Of a stretch of DNA of 64,000 nucleotides, positions 40,801-52,948 are shown one piece after another. The stretch is from Paralichthys olivaceus (Eukaryota > Chordata > Actinopteri > Pleuronectiformes > Paralichthyidae), in contig NC_091112.1 of the NCBI RefSeq assembly GCF_024713975.1, forward strand, positions 17,084,501 to 17,148,500. The letters run 5' to 3'. How positions within the stretch are numbered: the first letter of the stretch is position 1; every line of letters begins with the position of its first letter. The translations under genes and the position numbers were made by a program. The notes below the pieces were generated by a model that worked only from the letters and a program-made list of their open reading frames with translations, had not been told where the DNA came from and made no database searches.

Positions 40801-43800
40801 TGCACAGCTTACTGGCTGCTGACTGTTTCTTCACTATTGATTTTCTAATATAATCTAAGCAAAACCATATTTCCAAAAAACAGATGTATTGCAAATGTTA
40901 TTTTGGTTAACATGGCTGTAGTAAATGTGAGTTTAGTTACCTGAAACTGAAAACCTTCGTTTTTTTTGTCCATGCCACATGAACTGATACACAGGGGCAG
41001 TCCGCTCTGTACAGCTGCTAAAATAAAACTAGAATGTTCTGCAACACTTTTCTCACCAAAGGTCACTCAACACTTGGGTGGTTGTTGGTCAGAAGTCTAG
41101 ATGGTAAAAGACTGAATCAACACTGTGTCTTTTTGAAAAGGAACCACCAAGAGCTGTGAAATGTTAAAGCTTGTCCTTTCAGTTGAGGTCAGAAGTGGAA
41201 GCCCCTCTGTTCATTTCAAGGAGATCTTTGAGAATAAAATATAAAGAACTGCAGTTTTTCAGCCACATGATCTGTAAAAGATGATAAAAGCTGCTCTGAC
41301 CAACATTTTTTCATCATAATGGTTCAAATTAGTCTGTGAAAGGGGCCATTGATCAGGTCTATGGAGCTTTTTAGGTACTGACTAACCTTTCCAGCCATAA
41401 GAGGAATTTATTAGCAAAAAAAACTCCACTGAATACTACCAGCCCAACATCAGAGGCTAAAGTAACTAGCTGCTAAATCTACAGAACCTTTTAACTTATT
41501 TTAGATTATTGTTTGGGGTTTTCTAGACCATTACCTTCTCTTAATCTCTTATTAATCTTGTTGACATCTTTCTCTTCTTGTTAATGTAATCATTGCAAAG
41601 CCTTTTCCCTTTAAAAAAAAATTATTATCTTAATATGTTCTGCTTGTAAGCTTCTTCTTGTTATTATTATTTATTATTACTGACTTTTGTGCACAAAAGG
41701 ATGCTAAATCACCAAGAGGGCAGACATTTACAGCACTGAGATGACAGTCACACTCTGGGAATGATGACATTACTCTACTGCCACTATAACTAACTAATTC
41801 CATCTTTACAGAGCTCATAGAAAATCCTCACAGCCAGAGGCTGGGGAGTTGCCGCAATAGTAACCACACAGGCTGATACAATATCAACCCCTCTGAGGGG
41901 TTTTCAATTATAAGGTGGAAATCCTGACACAAGCCACATCCTATCCCCTGGAGATGGACCAGAAACTTCTGCTGCTTCAAAGGCTTAGGCAGGTGTGCGC
42001 GGATCAGCCCCCAGCATTGGCGACTCAATAATGGGGTGGAGCTGAAGCTGCAAGAGGTCTAATTAGACCTGACGCTTGTTTAATGCCATACAGAAAACTG
42101 CTTTACCCCTAATGCAGCATTCATTACTTTTTACTGCCATTACACCTCATAAAGCATGGTTTGATCTCTACTGATCATATGGTGTGAACTCCGAGTTGAA
42201 CCACTCTGTGTTAGTTCTCCAGGTAATGATTTACTCTGGACGTGTTCAATATGAGATTTATGTGTGATAAGATTTTAATAAGCCTCATCATCATTTCTTT
42301 GATGACAGGCCATCATGAACAATAAACCCCACTCTTTTTCTCACCTTGTATTGAAGTGGTTCCATTTATTGTCAACACATATAAGATATATGCTCAGAAT
42401 AATTACCATCACATCATGACCATTTAACTTCCTTTTATTGAGCAGGCATGGAACCATTTCTGCCACTTTGACCTGTTTCTAAATAAAACATGATCTATTT
42501 GTAACAAGTAGGCCATGTAATGTTGTACACCAGAACCAGGAAACACACAGAGAATAATCAAATGAGAGCAAGTATGTCATTTGAAAATCATCAGTCCAAT
42601 CTTAAAATCATCTGTCTTAAAAAAGCCAGTAATCTGAACATGAGGAAATTTCAGTCACACAACTCACGTTCAAACTTTTATTGCAGCAGTAGAACAGGTT
42701 AGTGTTGGGCATCTAGGCTCCGACTTAATCACTCCCCTCAATATGATTACATAGATATGATGGGAGTGAGGGGCAAATACTTGTTACTTGCTGGGGCAAA
42801 TAACAAAAACAAGCAAAAAAATGCTTCACTTGTTGCTTGAACACACAAGTCATTATCCATAAGCTGCCTTTACGACATATTTTGCAACTATGACTGTTTT
42901 GGTTTTATTGGTCACAACTGGACGACCTGTGGTGAATACATTGCCAACTCTTACTCTCAGTAACTGTTCCACCTCATCGTCAGTCAAAAAACTAACAAAC
43001 AGACATATGTGTGGAGTTGAAGTAGGACATACAAAATGAAAAACAGAGATGGGACATGGAAAAGGAAATAGAGCACCGAGGGACTAGAAAGATTATTAGT
43101 GACAGAAAATGTTAAATTGAGGTACCTTCCTTGTAACTCAGATTATAAATGAAAAAGAAAGATGTTAAGATGAGGTAACATTTTGGGCAGTTCTCACCCT
43201 GTTCCATCACGCAGTAATTAAAAACCCCAGCTATGCTTTGTCTACGTGGCACACGCCCAGTGCCTGCAGTGAACTATAGAATCAAAAATCAATATTCATA
43301 AAAACGTTAGACAGACAGAAACAAAGTAGGCTAAGTGGAATTAGTCTGGTGACAGCCAGCTGATACTGGCAAAGTTTTAAGTTTTCTTTTTAAACTGTTT
43401 GTCAGAATAATTATAAAGTATCATTAAGGAAATCACACGTGCTCCCATTGTTCAAATAGAGACATAATGTACGTGTTATGATAGTATGATGTGTCACAAG
43501 TGCTCAAAGCAGTTTGACAAGAACAAGCGCTGAGAGACTTGTTTGCCATTAATGTCACAGAGCTCACTCATGGCATGCACCTGCAGGTGTTCACTTCCTG
43601 GAAAACACCCTTTCATTCAACGTTCACTTGCTGCTTGTTTCTACATACTTAGTTGAAAGTTTAAACAAAGAATAGTGACGAAAACATATTGTTAATGGTC
43701 ACAGCGAGGTCACATCCCTACTACTAAGGATGCTTAACATTCTGTATTGTGTCCAAGCAGGAAGGAGAAGCACATATTTTTCTTGTAGTGAAGACCTGTC

Positions 43801-44597
43801 ACTGTTTTATTCGTTTATTGGACCATAACTAATTACTTTCATTCACCCAGTGCGTTTTATAAGTAGATATCTACGAGGTCGAAATGTTGCTGTCAGAATG
43901 GTGGATAGAGCTATGTTTGACTTTTGCCTAAGATAAATTATTTTTGAAACACAAGAAACCAGATTCAAGACGGGAGTGGAGCATGAAAGTCATTTAATTT
44001 CCTCATTAAGATTTCTGCAGATTCAATTTTGCTTAAACGCTCTCATTTAATTAAATTTGAAAGTGAAACTGTATTCATACATTGTGTTCATACATGGGAT
44101 CTACTTTATAAGTACTCCTCCAACAGTTCTACAAAAAACTGTCACTTTTCGTTGTTTGTGTGCTGGATGTTGTATGCAGAGATTTCTTCACGTGTGTGGC
44201 TTATAAATCAGTGATTTTTTTTGCTACTTTGGATGTTGTTAAACAATCAACCTTACTTGACATAAAGCATTGCAGCAACATAAACTTTTACTCTGAAGAC
44301 GAATTATCCAAGGACATAGAAGAAGATTCAAGCTGGTCAGACGACTGACGGCAGCCCCAACGCCCGCATTCCACATACACACACATTTGTGGAATTAGTT
44401 GGTAGATGTGTCAGCCCTGTGATAAACAATCGATCTGATCATGGTTTGCTTTAGCCTTGACTCCTAACTCACACAGCCCCTCAAAGGATAACAGGTATAG
44501 TTAATACTCATGGACAGATGGAGGTTTGGCACTTTCACCTTTTTTTAATTTTATCTAACAATTTTGTTAGTATCTGGTATCAACAAAAGTTAAAACG
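40801..44597. other. Gene-poor interval
   Basis: No coding sequence or named repeat is supported. A small imperfect palindrome (CACTCCCCT paired with GGGAGTGAGGGG) lies near 42731-42774. Confidence 0.35.
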
Positions 44598-44690
44598 GTA
44601 ATGCATGCAGTGGGCAAATAATAGGTAGCTAATAGTATTCTGCAAATGAGAAAATACTGATAGCAGTTTTGAGGTGTGATTGTTCAGTTT
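44598..44690 (+). repeat. Dispersed direct repeat, copy 2
   Basis: This is the partner of 39128-39215 (GGTAATGCATGCAGTGGGCA, AATAATAGGTAGCTAATAG, GAAAATACTGATAGCAGTTT). The copies are about 5.4 kb apart in the same orientation. Confidence 0.6.
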
Positions 44691-45019
44691 AAAAAAATAC
44701 GCTGGTGGTTTTGCACATTTTAGCTGATTAACTCCAGATTGCAAGTACTCCATGTTATTACTAATCGTTTTCTATGGCAAAGCACATGGTTTCAGTTGTT
44801 TTTCTTTGTCGTCCAGTGTCGTTTCAGCAACTTTTACCAAGGTATAAGAAAATCCGCTTGAGCATTAACCAATCCCAGTTCACATACTTTTATTTGTTCA
44901 TGTTTTGCAGCTGAGAGCAGGGGCTGTATGCTAAATGGCAGCTATGTGGATACTGTCACAGGTTATTTTCTCAGTGATCCAAAATGATCCTCCAATAAAT
45001 GATGTATATAAAGTATCCT

Positions 45020-45235
45020 GTGACAATCTTTCCATATTTATTCAAGCATCTTTGCACTATTTCTCCATTCTCTTTCATATCCGTACATAGTCGTTAAATG
45101 TTTATGCTTAACCTTGTTCTGCTTTGTTGTCCTAGTTTTTTGTTTGTTTATTTGTATATTTTTCTATCTCTGGACAAACCAGAGTCAAATTCCTTGTATG
45201 TGTATGCATACATGGCCAATAAAGCTGACTCTGAT
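45020..45235 (+). mobile_element. 3' end of a retroelement (LINE-type tail)
   Basis: AGAGTCAAATTCCTTGTATG followed by ACATGGCCAATAAAGCTGA and CTCTGATAA is the characteristic 3' terminus of a common teleost retroelement, with its own AATAAA. The preceding 170 bp (ATTTATTCAAGCATCTTTGC, then a T-rich stretch) fits the same 3' UTR. It has no coding sequence. This is a remnant, not an active copy. Confidence 0.5.
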
Positions 45236-46978
45236 AACTTAACTACATTATCACATAATAGTAAGGCGATATATCAGATTCATTTTCACACAAAGAGGAA
45301 CATTAGCATTCCATTGGAGTCACGCAACCTGGCAAAGGCAAGTCAAATAGTCATTGGATATATATTTTCTTAGTACCTTGCATAATATTGTTGTTCTTAT
45401 TTATCAATCTTAACAGTTGCTATATCAGACAGACTTCAAAGTGAACTCAACAGTATCAGTAACATATGTTTTCTGCCTGTATTGCTTCCATTACGCTCAA
45501 AACAGCGAAGCCATGAACATAATTCTCCCCTTTGATGTCACGTCACAAGGCCAATTTAGTGCCACTGCATCGCCACAGAGTTGGGGGTAACAGCTCATAA
45601 ATCTGACGCACGTACAGCACACACTCCCGGAACAGCAGCTGGTGTAAATGTTGAATTTACTAGGTTGATCATATCAGTTGGGCTGCGCAACAGTTTCTAT
45701 GTTGACATGGAAATATGCAGTCTGTTATGTAAGACATTATGAATAGCAACAGTCTTTTCAACCATTATCCTAATGGAACATTTACATTTTTTTTTGCATT
45801 ACTCTGGTAATGAACTCCAAATGATGGATATCGTGTTAATGAAGATAAATTTAGTTTGACAGAGCAGCGGTAGTGCTGATATAAATGTTATGTGGGTATC
45901 AGTGAGAATCAGTCTGACAAGATAAGTAGATCTGTTGCAATTCGCATTCATCACATCTCACAAAGGGCTGAGGTAAAATGGCACTGTTCAACCTGTCAGC
46001 AACATTTTTCTATATCTATCTATAGTATAGCATGTGTGACTGTATGTGAACTCCATGGGAGGTAAAAATTTAGTTACACAAGAGTGACATGTTTGCCTCT
46101 GTAGGATCGCTGGAACAGTAAATCACACAATAGGGCAACTGCAAATTTCCTCAAGCATTCACCTGTCATATATACAGTACATGCAATGGTGATGTCTGTT
46201 CATTTCGATAGCACTACACTAATTAACAAGACAGGATTAAACATGAAACCCAACCTGATATAGCCAATGAAAGGTTTTAGAAATCAAAAAAAGGACTTTC
46301 CACTAATCAAACTGTGATAGAGCTCAAGTGTTTTTACAGCTGTAAAGCATTCTGATGAAAATGTACCCACTGAAATGTAAATGTATTAAATTAAGGAAAT
46401 CTAAGCTAAAAAAACATATTTCAGTCCCACACTAGTGCTGGTGAAAGAGGAAAGAGCGTTAGCTGAACATGTGGATGATGTGATGAGGAGCAGGACTCCA
46501 GATGAGATCAGTGGAAGGACTGATTGAACAGCTGCTTCTGATGAAAGTGCAGGTGGAAGGCAATGAAATGAGGGCGGAGGAGAGGAGAGAGAAGCAAGTT
46601 TAGAATGTGACAGTAGCAAGATGAATGGAGCTTGTAGCAACATTTGATTTGCTGACCTGGGCAGCAGACAAAAAAGACACTGAGTGACACATGAGGACGG
46701 TCTTAGCTTTCACTAAGCTTCATCTCTACACGCATACAGCAGCAGCATCACTGGAGCTGCAACACTGCTTCATTTGTTCTGGTGCTGTATTGAAGGGCTA
46801 TATTACTAAAGTGTAACAGTAAATACATTCTGTAGGAAACATAACTGCTATCACATTATATTTTCAATTAACAAAATGAGGATTTGTTAATTTTTGTATG
46901 TAGGTCACATATTAATTGATACTGTTTTCTTTTTGTCTTTTTCATTTTTGTGTCTGTTGCATGTTAGAAGCATAATCA

Positions 46979-47007
46979 CCCCCCCCCCCCCCAAACACAC
47001 ACACACT
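46979..47007 (+). repeat. Poly-C and (CA)n simple repeat
   Basis: Fourteen C in a row (46979-46992) are followed by A-rich sequence and six CA units. Homopolymer length here is likely to be uncertain in the assembly. Confidence 0.85.
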
Positions 47008-47009
47008 CT

Positions 47010-47095
47010 GCTGTGTTCACACATCAGATTCTCCTGAATTTCTACGGACTTTATGTTAGGAGGCCAGGCAGAATTCTGGGGGATGCCATTCTCTT
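47010..47095. repeat. Fragment of the dispersed MITE-like family (tentative)
   Basis: TGCTGTGTTCACACATCAGA, TTCTCCTGAATTTCTACGGA and GCAGAATTCTGGGGG resemble the mid-section of the CTTTCAGACATG family in reverse orientation. The match is weak. Confidence 0.3.
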
Positions 47096-47478
47096 CCTTC
47101 CTATCTGCCATGTGTCACCAGATTTCAGGTACATCTCCCTTGATATACTTCTAAAGAATTTCCTGGAGACCCTACAGGTGCTGCAGGGTGGGAAGCATTC
47201 CGCATGCATGCAGTTTGTGGAGTAACAGGCCCCATGGTCCTTAGAAACCCCGCTGTTCATTTTCATGCAGTTTCTTCCTCTTGCTGGGCTGATGCACATG
47301 CACTGGGAATCTGACGTCCGCGACGGACGGTCACGTCGTCACGTTTTTTTGTTTTTTTTCCCCACGGGGCCTCTATTAGTTTGTGGGGCCCTACGCAACG
47401 TGCGTAGTGTGCGTATTGGGTGAACCGGTACTGGCTGCAGCTCTGAAGTGCAGCTGGGCTCTTCAATCCTTATTGTTT

Positions 47479-47939
47479 TTAGTCACGAAACCAGTTTCTC
47501 CTGAGGAGTTGCATCAGCTCCTTCAGCATCCAACAAACTCTGGATGAGACCTTTCTCTTCTTGACAGTCACATCTAGCTTGTGGAAATAGCGGCGCAAGG
47601 CCATCACCAGCTCCAGCTGTTGGCCAGCGATGGTGAGATCCTCTCTTCTGAAGCTGAACAACACAGTCGTGACTGATGATATCTCTCAGAAGCCACATTT
47701 TAACAGCTCTCCGATGACTCTAATGTTGGCAGGTCACTTCTGACAGATATTTTATTTTTATTCTGATATAGCTGCAGAGAAAGATCATATTTCTTACACC
47801 TCCAGTACCAGTACTGCTGCTGCTTCTTCTCCTGTAAGTCGCCAACTTTGCAGTGAATTTCCTCAAATTCCCTCTGGCAACATCTGAGGAGCAGTGTGAG
47901 GAACGTGACTGAGGACTTCTCCGTAGTTGGCGCGATCAC
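47479..47939 (-). pseudogene. Unrecognised coding-like segment, frame broken
   Basis: On the minus strand, 47939-47700 encodes 79 residues with a charged helical look (REFEEIHCKVGDLQEKKQQQ) and ends at a stop. About 35 bp further, a different frame at 47664-47479 encodes 61 residues (REDLTIAGQQLELVMALRRY, KRKVSSRVCWMLKELMQLL). Composition is GC-richer and more protein-like than the surrounding desert, and both pieces lie on the same strand. I do not recognise the family. A frameshifted retrocopy, a fragment of a transposon protein, or coincidence are all possible. Confidence 0.3.
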
Positions 47940-48567
47940 ATGGAATAAACAAAAGTTGAAATGTTTGAAAAAACAATATTAATTATTATTAAAATAACCA
48001 GTTAATATCAACAGGATCATTTCATTCTTCACAAACAGCCCATGTCATCTGGGAATAATTCGATGCTGCTCCTGGTTAAGTCAAAATATAGTAGTAGTGT
48101 TAATTTTGTAGCTTTATTAGTTCTTGGTGTATTCAAGGCTGAGGTAGCATTTTTTCTTTCCTCCCAACAAACTAATTTGCATAGTTGTGTACAAGTATAA
48201 TGGTTGATTCTTTCATCCAATTCCATAGTGATCATTTGATTTCTATGGTTGTCTTCTTTAAAGCATTATGCATATTTAAGCCATATGCTCAACACCTTTA
48301 TGTAGGCGGGGATGCTCTACATTTTCAATGGTGAGTGTTTTTAAAGGAACTCTCTTGTGCAGGTCAAAAGGACTTTGAAATTCAGTGTTTAACCAGTATC
48401 TATGGAAAGAACCGAAGGGTTTAGTAAAAACACACCAATGCTCCATGGAGCTGAACAGCAGTCAGGTGAAACAATAAATATCTGTGGGCTTGTCACTAAA
48501 AGTGACTCCTTTTACAGTATTAAGTGTATTTCTGTTCATTGTTCGTGTAAGACTTGTCTTTGCCTCT

Positions 48568-48950
48568 ACAGAAGCTGCTTTCAGACATGCAGTGAACTCC
48601 GTAAAATCTACTGACATTCTCTGGAAGAGCTGCATGTGTGAATGCAAATGTCTGAGTGACACCCTCTGGATTCTCTGGCCTCACCTCGTGTTAAAAGTAC
48701 AGCATGTCTGAAGGACCCAATGTGAGAACAAGGCAGGAAATCCTCCATAGGATTCACTGCGAGCAAGTGGCTGTGTTATTGAGGTTTCTAACATGCAAAA
48801 AAAAAATCAAAAAGAAATGCAATATCACGGCATGAAAAGCTGAGCCACACATGTAGAAGACACTGCCGAAAATATCAAGACAGCTTTTGGGGATATGGGC
48901 CAAAGCTGGTGCCAATGTGCAGTAAAAAAAAAGCAATCACAACCATAACC
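48568..48950. repeat. Dispersed MITE-like repeat, further copy
   Basis: It starts AGAAGCTGCTTTCAGACATG, CAGTGAACTCCG, then ATTCTCTGGAAGAGCTGCAT and GTGTGAATGCAAATGTCTGA. It goes on to GCAGGAAATCCTCCATAGGA, TTCACTGCGAGCAAGTG and GAGCCACACATGTAGAAGAC. The same order of phrases occurs at 26575-26990 and 24786-25215. Confidence 0.6.
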
Positions 48951-49398
48951 ACTGTTGTTGTAACCATGACAACAAACATGCTTTAATCAGAAGGAAGTAC
49001 TTACTTTGAGTCACACCACGATCTTTTCCTAAACCTGACAAAGCCGTTTTTGTAAACAAACCAAGAAAAGTTCTTGAGGCTTAACTGCAGAGTACTGCTG
49101 CTGGTCCACTAAGCGTGTTTATTATTGTAACCAACTATTTAGGGAGATGCTCCAATGGGTTGTATATGTGGGTATGGACAAATTACCTACATGGTCACTC
49201 CGGTTGGAGGAATTCAAAGATGTACCCACAATTAAACTGTAACATCTAAATCTGCCACCAAATTGCATTAGACATGGATTTTGCTTTTGCAAAATTGTGA
49301 GTGAATTGATCACAACATGTCAAGTTGAACATTAATAATATTACAGTTTGATATAAGTTTGTATGATGCATTTAATATACTGTGTTTTATTGTGGAGT

Positions 49399-49590
49399 TT
49401 ACAAAGTGCTTTGACAACAAAGCAAGAAAGTAAATATAAGATAAATAACAATCAGCAGGATGGGTTTTAAGAAGTGAGTCACTGACTCTGCAAGCCTTAT
49501 CTCCTCAGGTAGGCCATTCCAAAGCCGAGGGGTATGATGGCATAAGCATGGTCCCCACAAAGATAACGTGGAGTCTCTTATCTCTCTCAT
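49399..49590 (-). mobile_element. LINE reverse-transcriptase C-terminal remnant
   Basis: The minus-strand frame contains PRLWNGLPEEIRLAESVTHF followed by a hydrophobic LK-rich end. This is the typical C-terminal signature (LWN-LP--IR-A-S---FK) of non-LTR retrotransposon polyproteins of the L2/CR1/Rex-like group. Only about 60 residues remain; the 5' part is lost, as usual for LINE insertions. The clade is not determined. Confidence 0.55.
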
Positions 49591-50546
49591 TCTGCAGGTA
49601 TCTCGGACTCCAAAGCTGCAGGATCCAGATCTGGCAATAATAATAGTGCTGTAATAGTCATCTTTAAGTAATGTATCTTCCTTACAACTAGGCGAATTTA
49701 GTATTTTATTTTTTTAAATCTCGCCCATAATGGCTTCCACACCAAACCTACTATATCTAAAGCACTGTGGAAATGAGAACATAAGTTGTGAGGTTGTTTT
49801 GTCCAACTGACTCAGTCACTGTCAATAACAGTCACTGACGTAACATCAGCCATACAGTCCTGTAAAAGCAGTTTAGATAAATGAGTTTGAATTAATTAAA
49901 ATATTTTATCTTGTATATTTGTTGTAATGTATTTTCACAAACTTAATATGTGATAATTGCTTTATTCACAAATATTTCATCATAGTTGTATTTTACAGAA
50001 CTCCTCCACCCCATTTACAACATACTAGCAGTGGGCGTCGATTTGTCCATTTTTAATGGTGGAAATACCTCCCGAAGCAAATCAAGACATTGTGTTCTAA
50101 GAATGTTCCGTAATCAGGCCAAACATGAATCGTTTCTGAAATTAGTGGGAGACATGTTTACCATTTAATTACTTCCTTGCCCATTTTCATGGGTGGATCA
50201 AAAGCTAATTTCTTACCACAAATGGGTCATGAACATTAGGCTTTTTTTATTAAGACAATTTATTAAGCCTCTGCTCATCCAACTGATCTATTCTGGTATT
50301 GCGAAGGCATCCTTTTATTCTATAAGTGGGGTGTTTCCTGAGTGCAAAACAAATGGGAAAACACAATGGAAAAACAAACAACCATTCAAAAAACACAGCA
50401 ACATAAAGAGATTTTGGCAAGATTTGCTGTTGTGTTTTCTTATTTGCCTTTGTGATATGTTGTATTTTTTGTTTTCATGATTTGCAGTCTAGGACCACCA
50501 TATAAAAAGGTGCTTGGTGTCATCCTCTATGACTGTTACACCCCAC

Positions 50547-50866
50547 GATTATGTGGCCCTATGAGATGAACGACATGTAAAATCACTGACTACCACTGAT
50601 ACAAACAAAGATCAGAAAGCCTTTAAAACAGCAGAACCATGAGATTCATTATCATCAAACAACACACACAATGTTAAAGCCCCATGCTGAGGCCCAGCAG
50701 TCCCCACACTGGAAGCCTTCTGATCCTGACACAGGAGTTTTTAAAGAGCCTCAGTCCACTGGCCAGGTGCACCTCATTGAGGACTGATCAGTTAATCAGG
50801 GTGGAGCGAGAGGAGAGACAAGAGAAACACAGGGACACAGTACAGGAAACACATACAGCTGTAACA
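50547..50866 (-). repeat. LTR (3' LTR in element orientation)
   Basis: By hand alignment it differs from 51498-51814 by about a dozen substitutions and one 3 bp indel (about 96% identity). Its outer edge is untidy: the TGTTA expected at the left end reads GATTA, and another TGTTACA lies 13 bp outside it. Confidence 0.8.
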
Positions 50867-51477
50867 CCCCTACAGTTAAAACAATGAATAATAGTTAACT
50901 ACTGCTCTTCTATGGCCGTCAGTACACAAGACTTGCCAAATATGCATTTAATGCAGCAAAATGCAAATAAGAAACTGCTACTGGTGGCACAAACAATTTC
51001 TCGATATAGAAGGGCCAACTTATTACTGCTGCTGGATTTAAAATGAGCAGCAGGCACACAAGTAGCCCTACAAGTGGATGCCACTCCGACTTTAAACAAA
51101 ATGGCCAACCAGTGGTCCAAATCCACAGTTACTGTCATATGTGAAGTAAACCAGCAACATACACCGACTTGACAAACAAGGTCACACCCACCACAGTAAG
51201 ATCCAATGATCCGTGGAGTGATACATCCCTTATGAACTGCATAGCTGCAATTCAACACAACAGTAACACACACACATGACCAAACCAAAGTGGACTGCAA
51301 AAACAACTAAAGGATCCAGGTTGCCAACACACACTATGCAACCATAAGTGATCCAACAAATGCAGAGAGCAGTTACCACAACACAAAGGTCACACACACA
51401 AGTTACTGGAATCAAAGTGAACAGTGATCTACAGATGACCCCTTCACTTAAGCAAAGGTCACGAGAGACAATGTTCT

Positions 51478-51495
51478 ATCCTGGATGAGCCCCCA
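51478..51495 (-). other. Primer-binding site, tRNA-Pro type
   Basis: Read on the minus strand the site is TGGGGGCTCATCCAGGAT. It differs from the standard proline-tRNA site of gammaretroviruses and many fish elements at two positions, both G to A at former CpG positions. This is the pattern expected from methylated-cytosine decay. Confidence 0.75.
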
Positions 51496-51497
51496 AT

Positions 51498-51814
51498 TGT
51501 TATGTGGCCCCATGAGACAAACAACATGTAAAATCACTGACCACTGATACAAATCAAGATCAGAAAGCCTTTAAAACAGCAGAACCAAGGGATTCATTAT
51601 CATCAAACAATACACACAATGTTAAAGCCCCATGCTGAAGCCCAGCAGTCCCCACACTGGAAGCCTTCTGATCCTGACACAGGAGTTTTTAAAGAGCCTC
51701 AGTCCACTGGCCAGGTGCACCTCATTGAGGACTGATCGGTTAATCAGGGTGGAGCGAGAGGAGAGACAAGAGAAACACAGGGACACAGTACAGGAAACAC
51801 ATACAGCTGTAACA
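51498..51814 (-). repeat. LTR (5' LTR in element orientation)
   Basis: It has perfect TGTTA...TAACA ends. It abuts the primer-binding site at 51478-51495 with two spacer bases. Confidence 0.82.
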
Positions 51815-52511
51815 ATGATGCAAATACACAAATCCAGTTTCAAGTAATATCAGCAAACACATTTAATTGAAGTACACAGCCTCTGTATGTGTTGAGAACA
51901 TATCATTTTGGCCATTCGAAAAAAAGTATCCCTATAAGATAAAAAACACCTACACCCTCAGACAGTGGTGAGATGTATCAGTACATGATTCATGTATGTA
52001 CTTTACTTAATGAAATATTTTCAATGTTTTCCCTTTACTCCACTGCATATATCAGCATATATCTGTATTCTGCTCCATTTCATTTTTGTGCATTACATCT
52101 TCCCATTATTTATCTATATGCCTGTTTACTTCCACTTTACTTGATTATTTTCTGTGTCAAGCTCATATCTGCAATGTTCTCAACTCAGACAATGCAAATT
52201 GTTTTCAGGAGCATGTAAGACTGTATTTTTCTTGTATTACACAGTTCACTGCTGCATATAGGTTATTCTCTGGAAGTGTTTAAACTTTTAATGCTTTGGG
52301 TATATTTTAAAGCAAGTACTTACTTACTGTCTTTGAAGTACAAGTTAATGTGGTACTTTGACCTTGACGTGACTTCTTTTTTGTTGCATTACATGTTTAC
52401 CTTATACTTGCTTAAAAACTATGCGTGCCGAGTTCAAACGTATTTAATTGCGCTTAACTAGTAATTTTCATATTTCCTACAGTCCTTGAACCTGCTGTCT
52501 GACGCATGGGA

Positions 52512-52514
<3 letters not shown>

Positions 52515-52552
<38 letters not shown>
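52515..52552 (+). repeat. (GT)19 microsatellite upstream of tent5b
   Basis: Thirty-eight bases of uninterrupted GT lie about 430 bp before the tent5b start codon and about 50 bp before a CCAAT box. Confidence 0.95.
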
Positions 52553-52554
<2 letters not shown>

Positions 52555-52602
52555 GCTGATTGTAGTCCTCTGTATGCTGAAGCCTCATAAATCTCAGTCC
52601 AG

Positions 52603-52607
52603 CCAAT
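52603..52607 (+). promoter_or_regulatory. CCAAT box in presumed tent5b promoter
   Basis: AGCCAATAGG is a good CCAAT-box match, about 345 bp before the annotated start codon, in a region that turns GC-rich shortly afterwards. An AT-rich CATAAATC lies just upstream of it, not downstream, so a TATA role is doubtful. Confidence 0.4.
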
Positions 52608-52948
52608 AGGGAGGCTCGTGTTAATCCCAGCTCGGTCAAAAGCGCAGATGCGGGTCTAACCTGAGCAGAGACAGTGGAGACAGTGCAGGGGGACAGACGG
52701 GCAGAGACAGAGAGGAGGACTCAGGCTTTCTGTTGTGGACATGTGCAACACTCGATCACACTTTCCCATCACTTCATCGCATTTTGGAGCCGTCTGAAAA
52801 GTTGATCCAGGCGAAGACTCGTCAGTGCTCTCCGCTTTTACGCACCTCATCCACGGTCACCACTCACCAACATCACCTGGGAGAGAAGAGGGTTGTTGTC
52901 CGAACACCCCGATCACATTCTCCGGACGTCCCGTTCAGTGCGGTCGTC

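Larger units (their letters stand above)
50547..51814 (-). mobile_element. Non-autonomous LTR retrotransposon
   Basis: Two direct repeats of about 317-320 bp flank a 631 bp interior. The right copy is bounded by TGTTA and TAACA. On the minus strand the interior begins two bases after the right-hand LTR with TGGGGGCTCATCCAGGAT, a match to a proline-tRNA-type primer-binding site, so the element is transcribed leftward. A short purine run (GTAGGGG) precedes the other LTR. The interior has no recognisable gag or pol. Possible 4-5 bp target duplications (ATGAC to the left of 50534, ATGAT after 51814) would require the left LTR to start at 50534. This is an internally deleted Gypsy- or ERV-like relic that cannot move on its own. 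Confidence 0.8.

Noticed and set aside
42731..42774. Palindrome as a miRNA hairpin
   Set aside because: The stem is only about 7-9 bp with a large loop, far shorter than a pre-miRNA stem.
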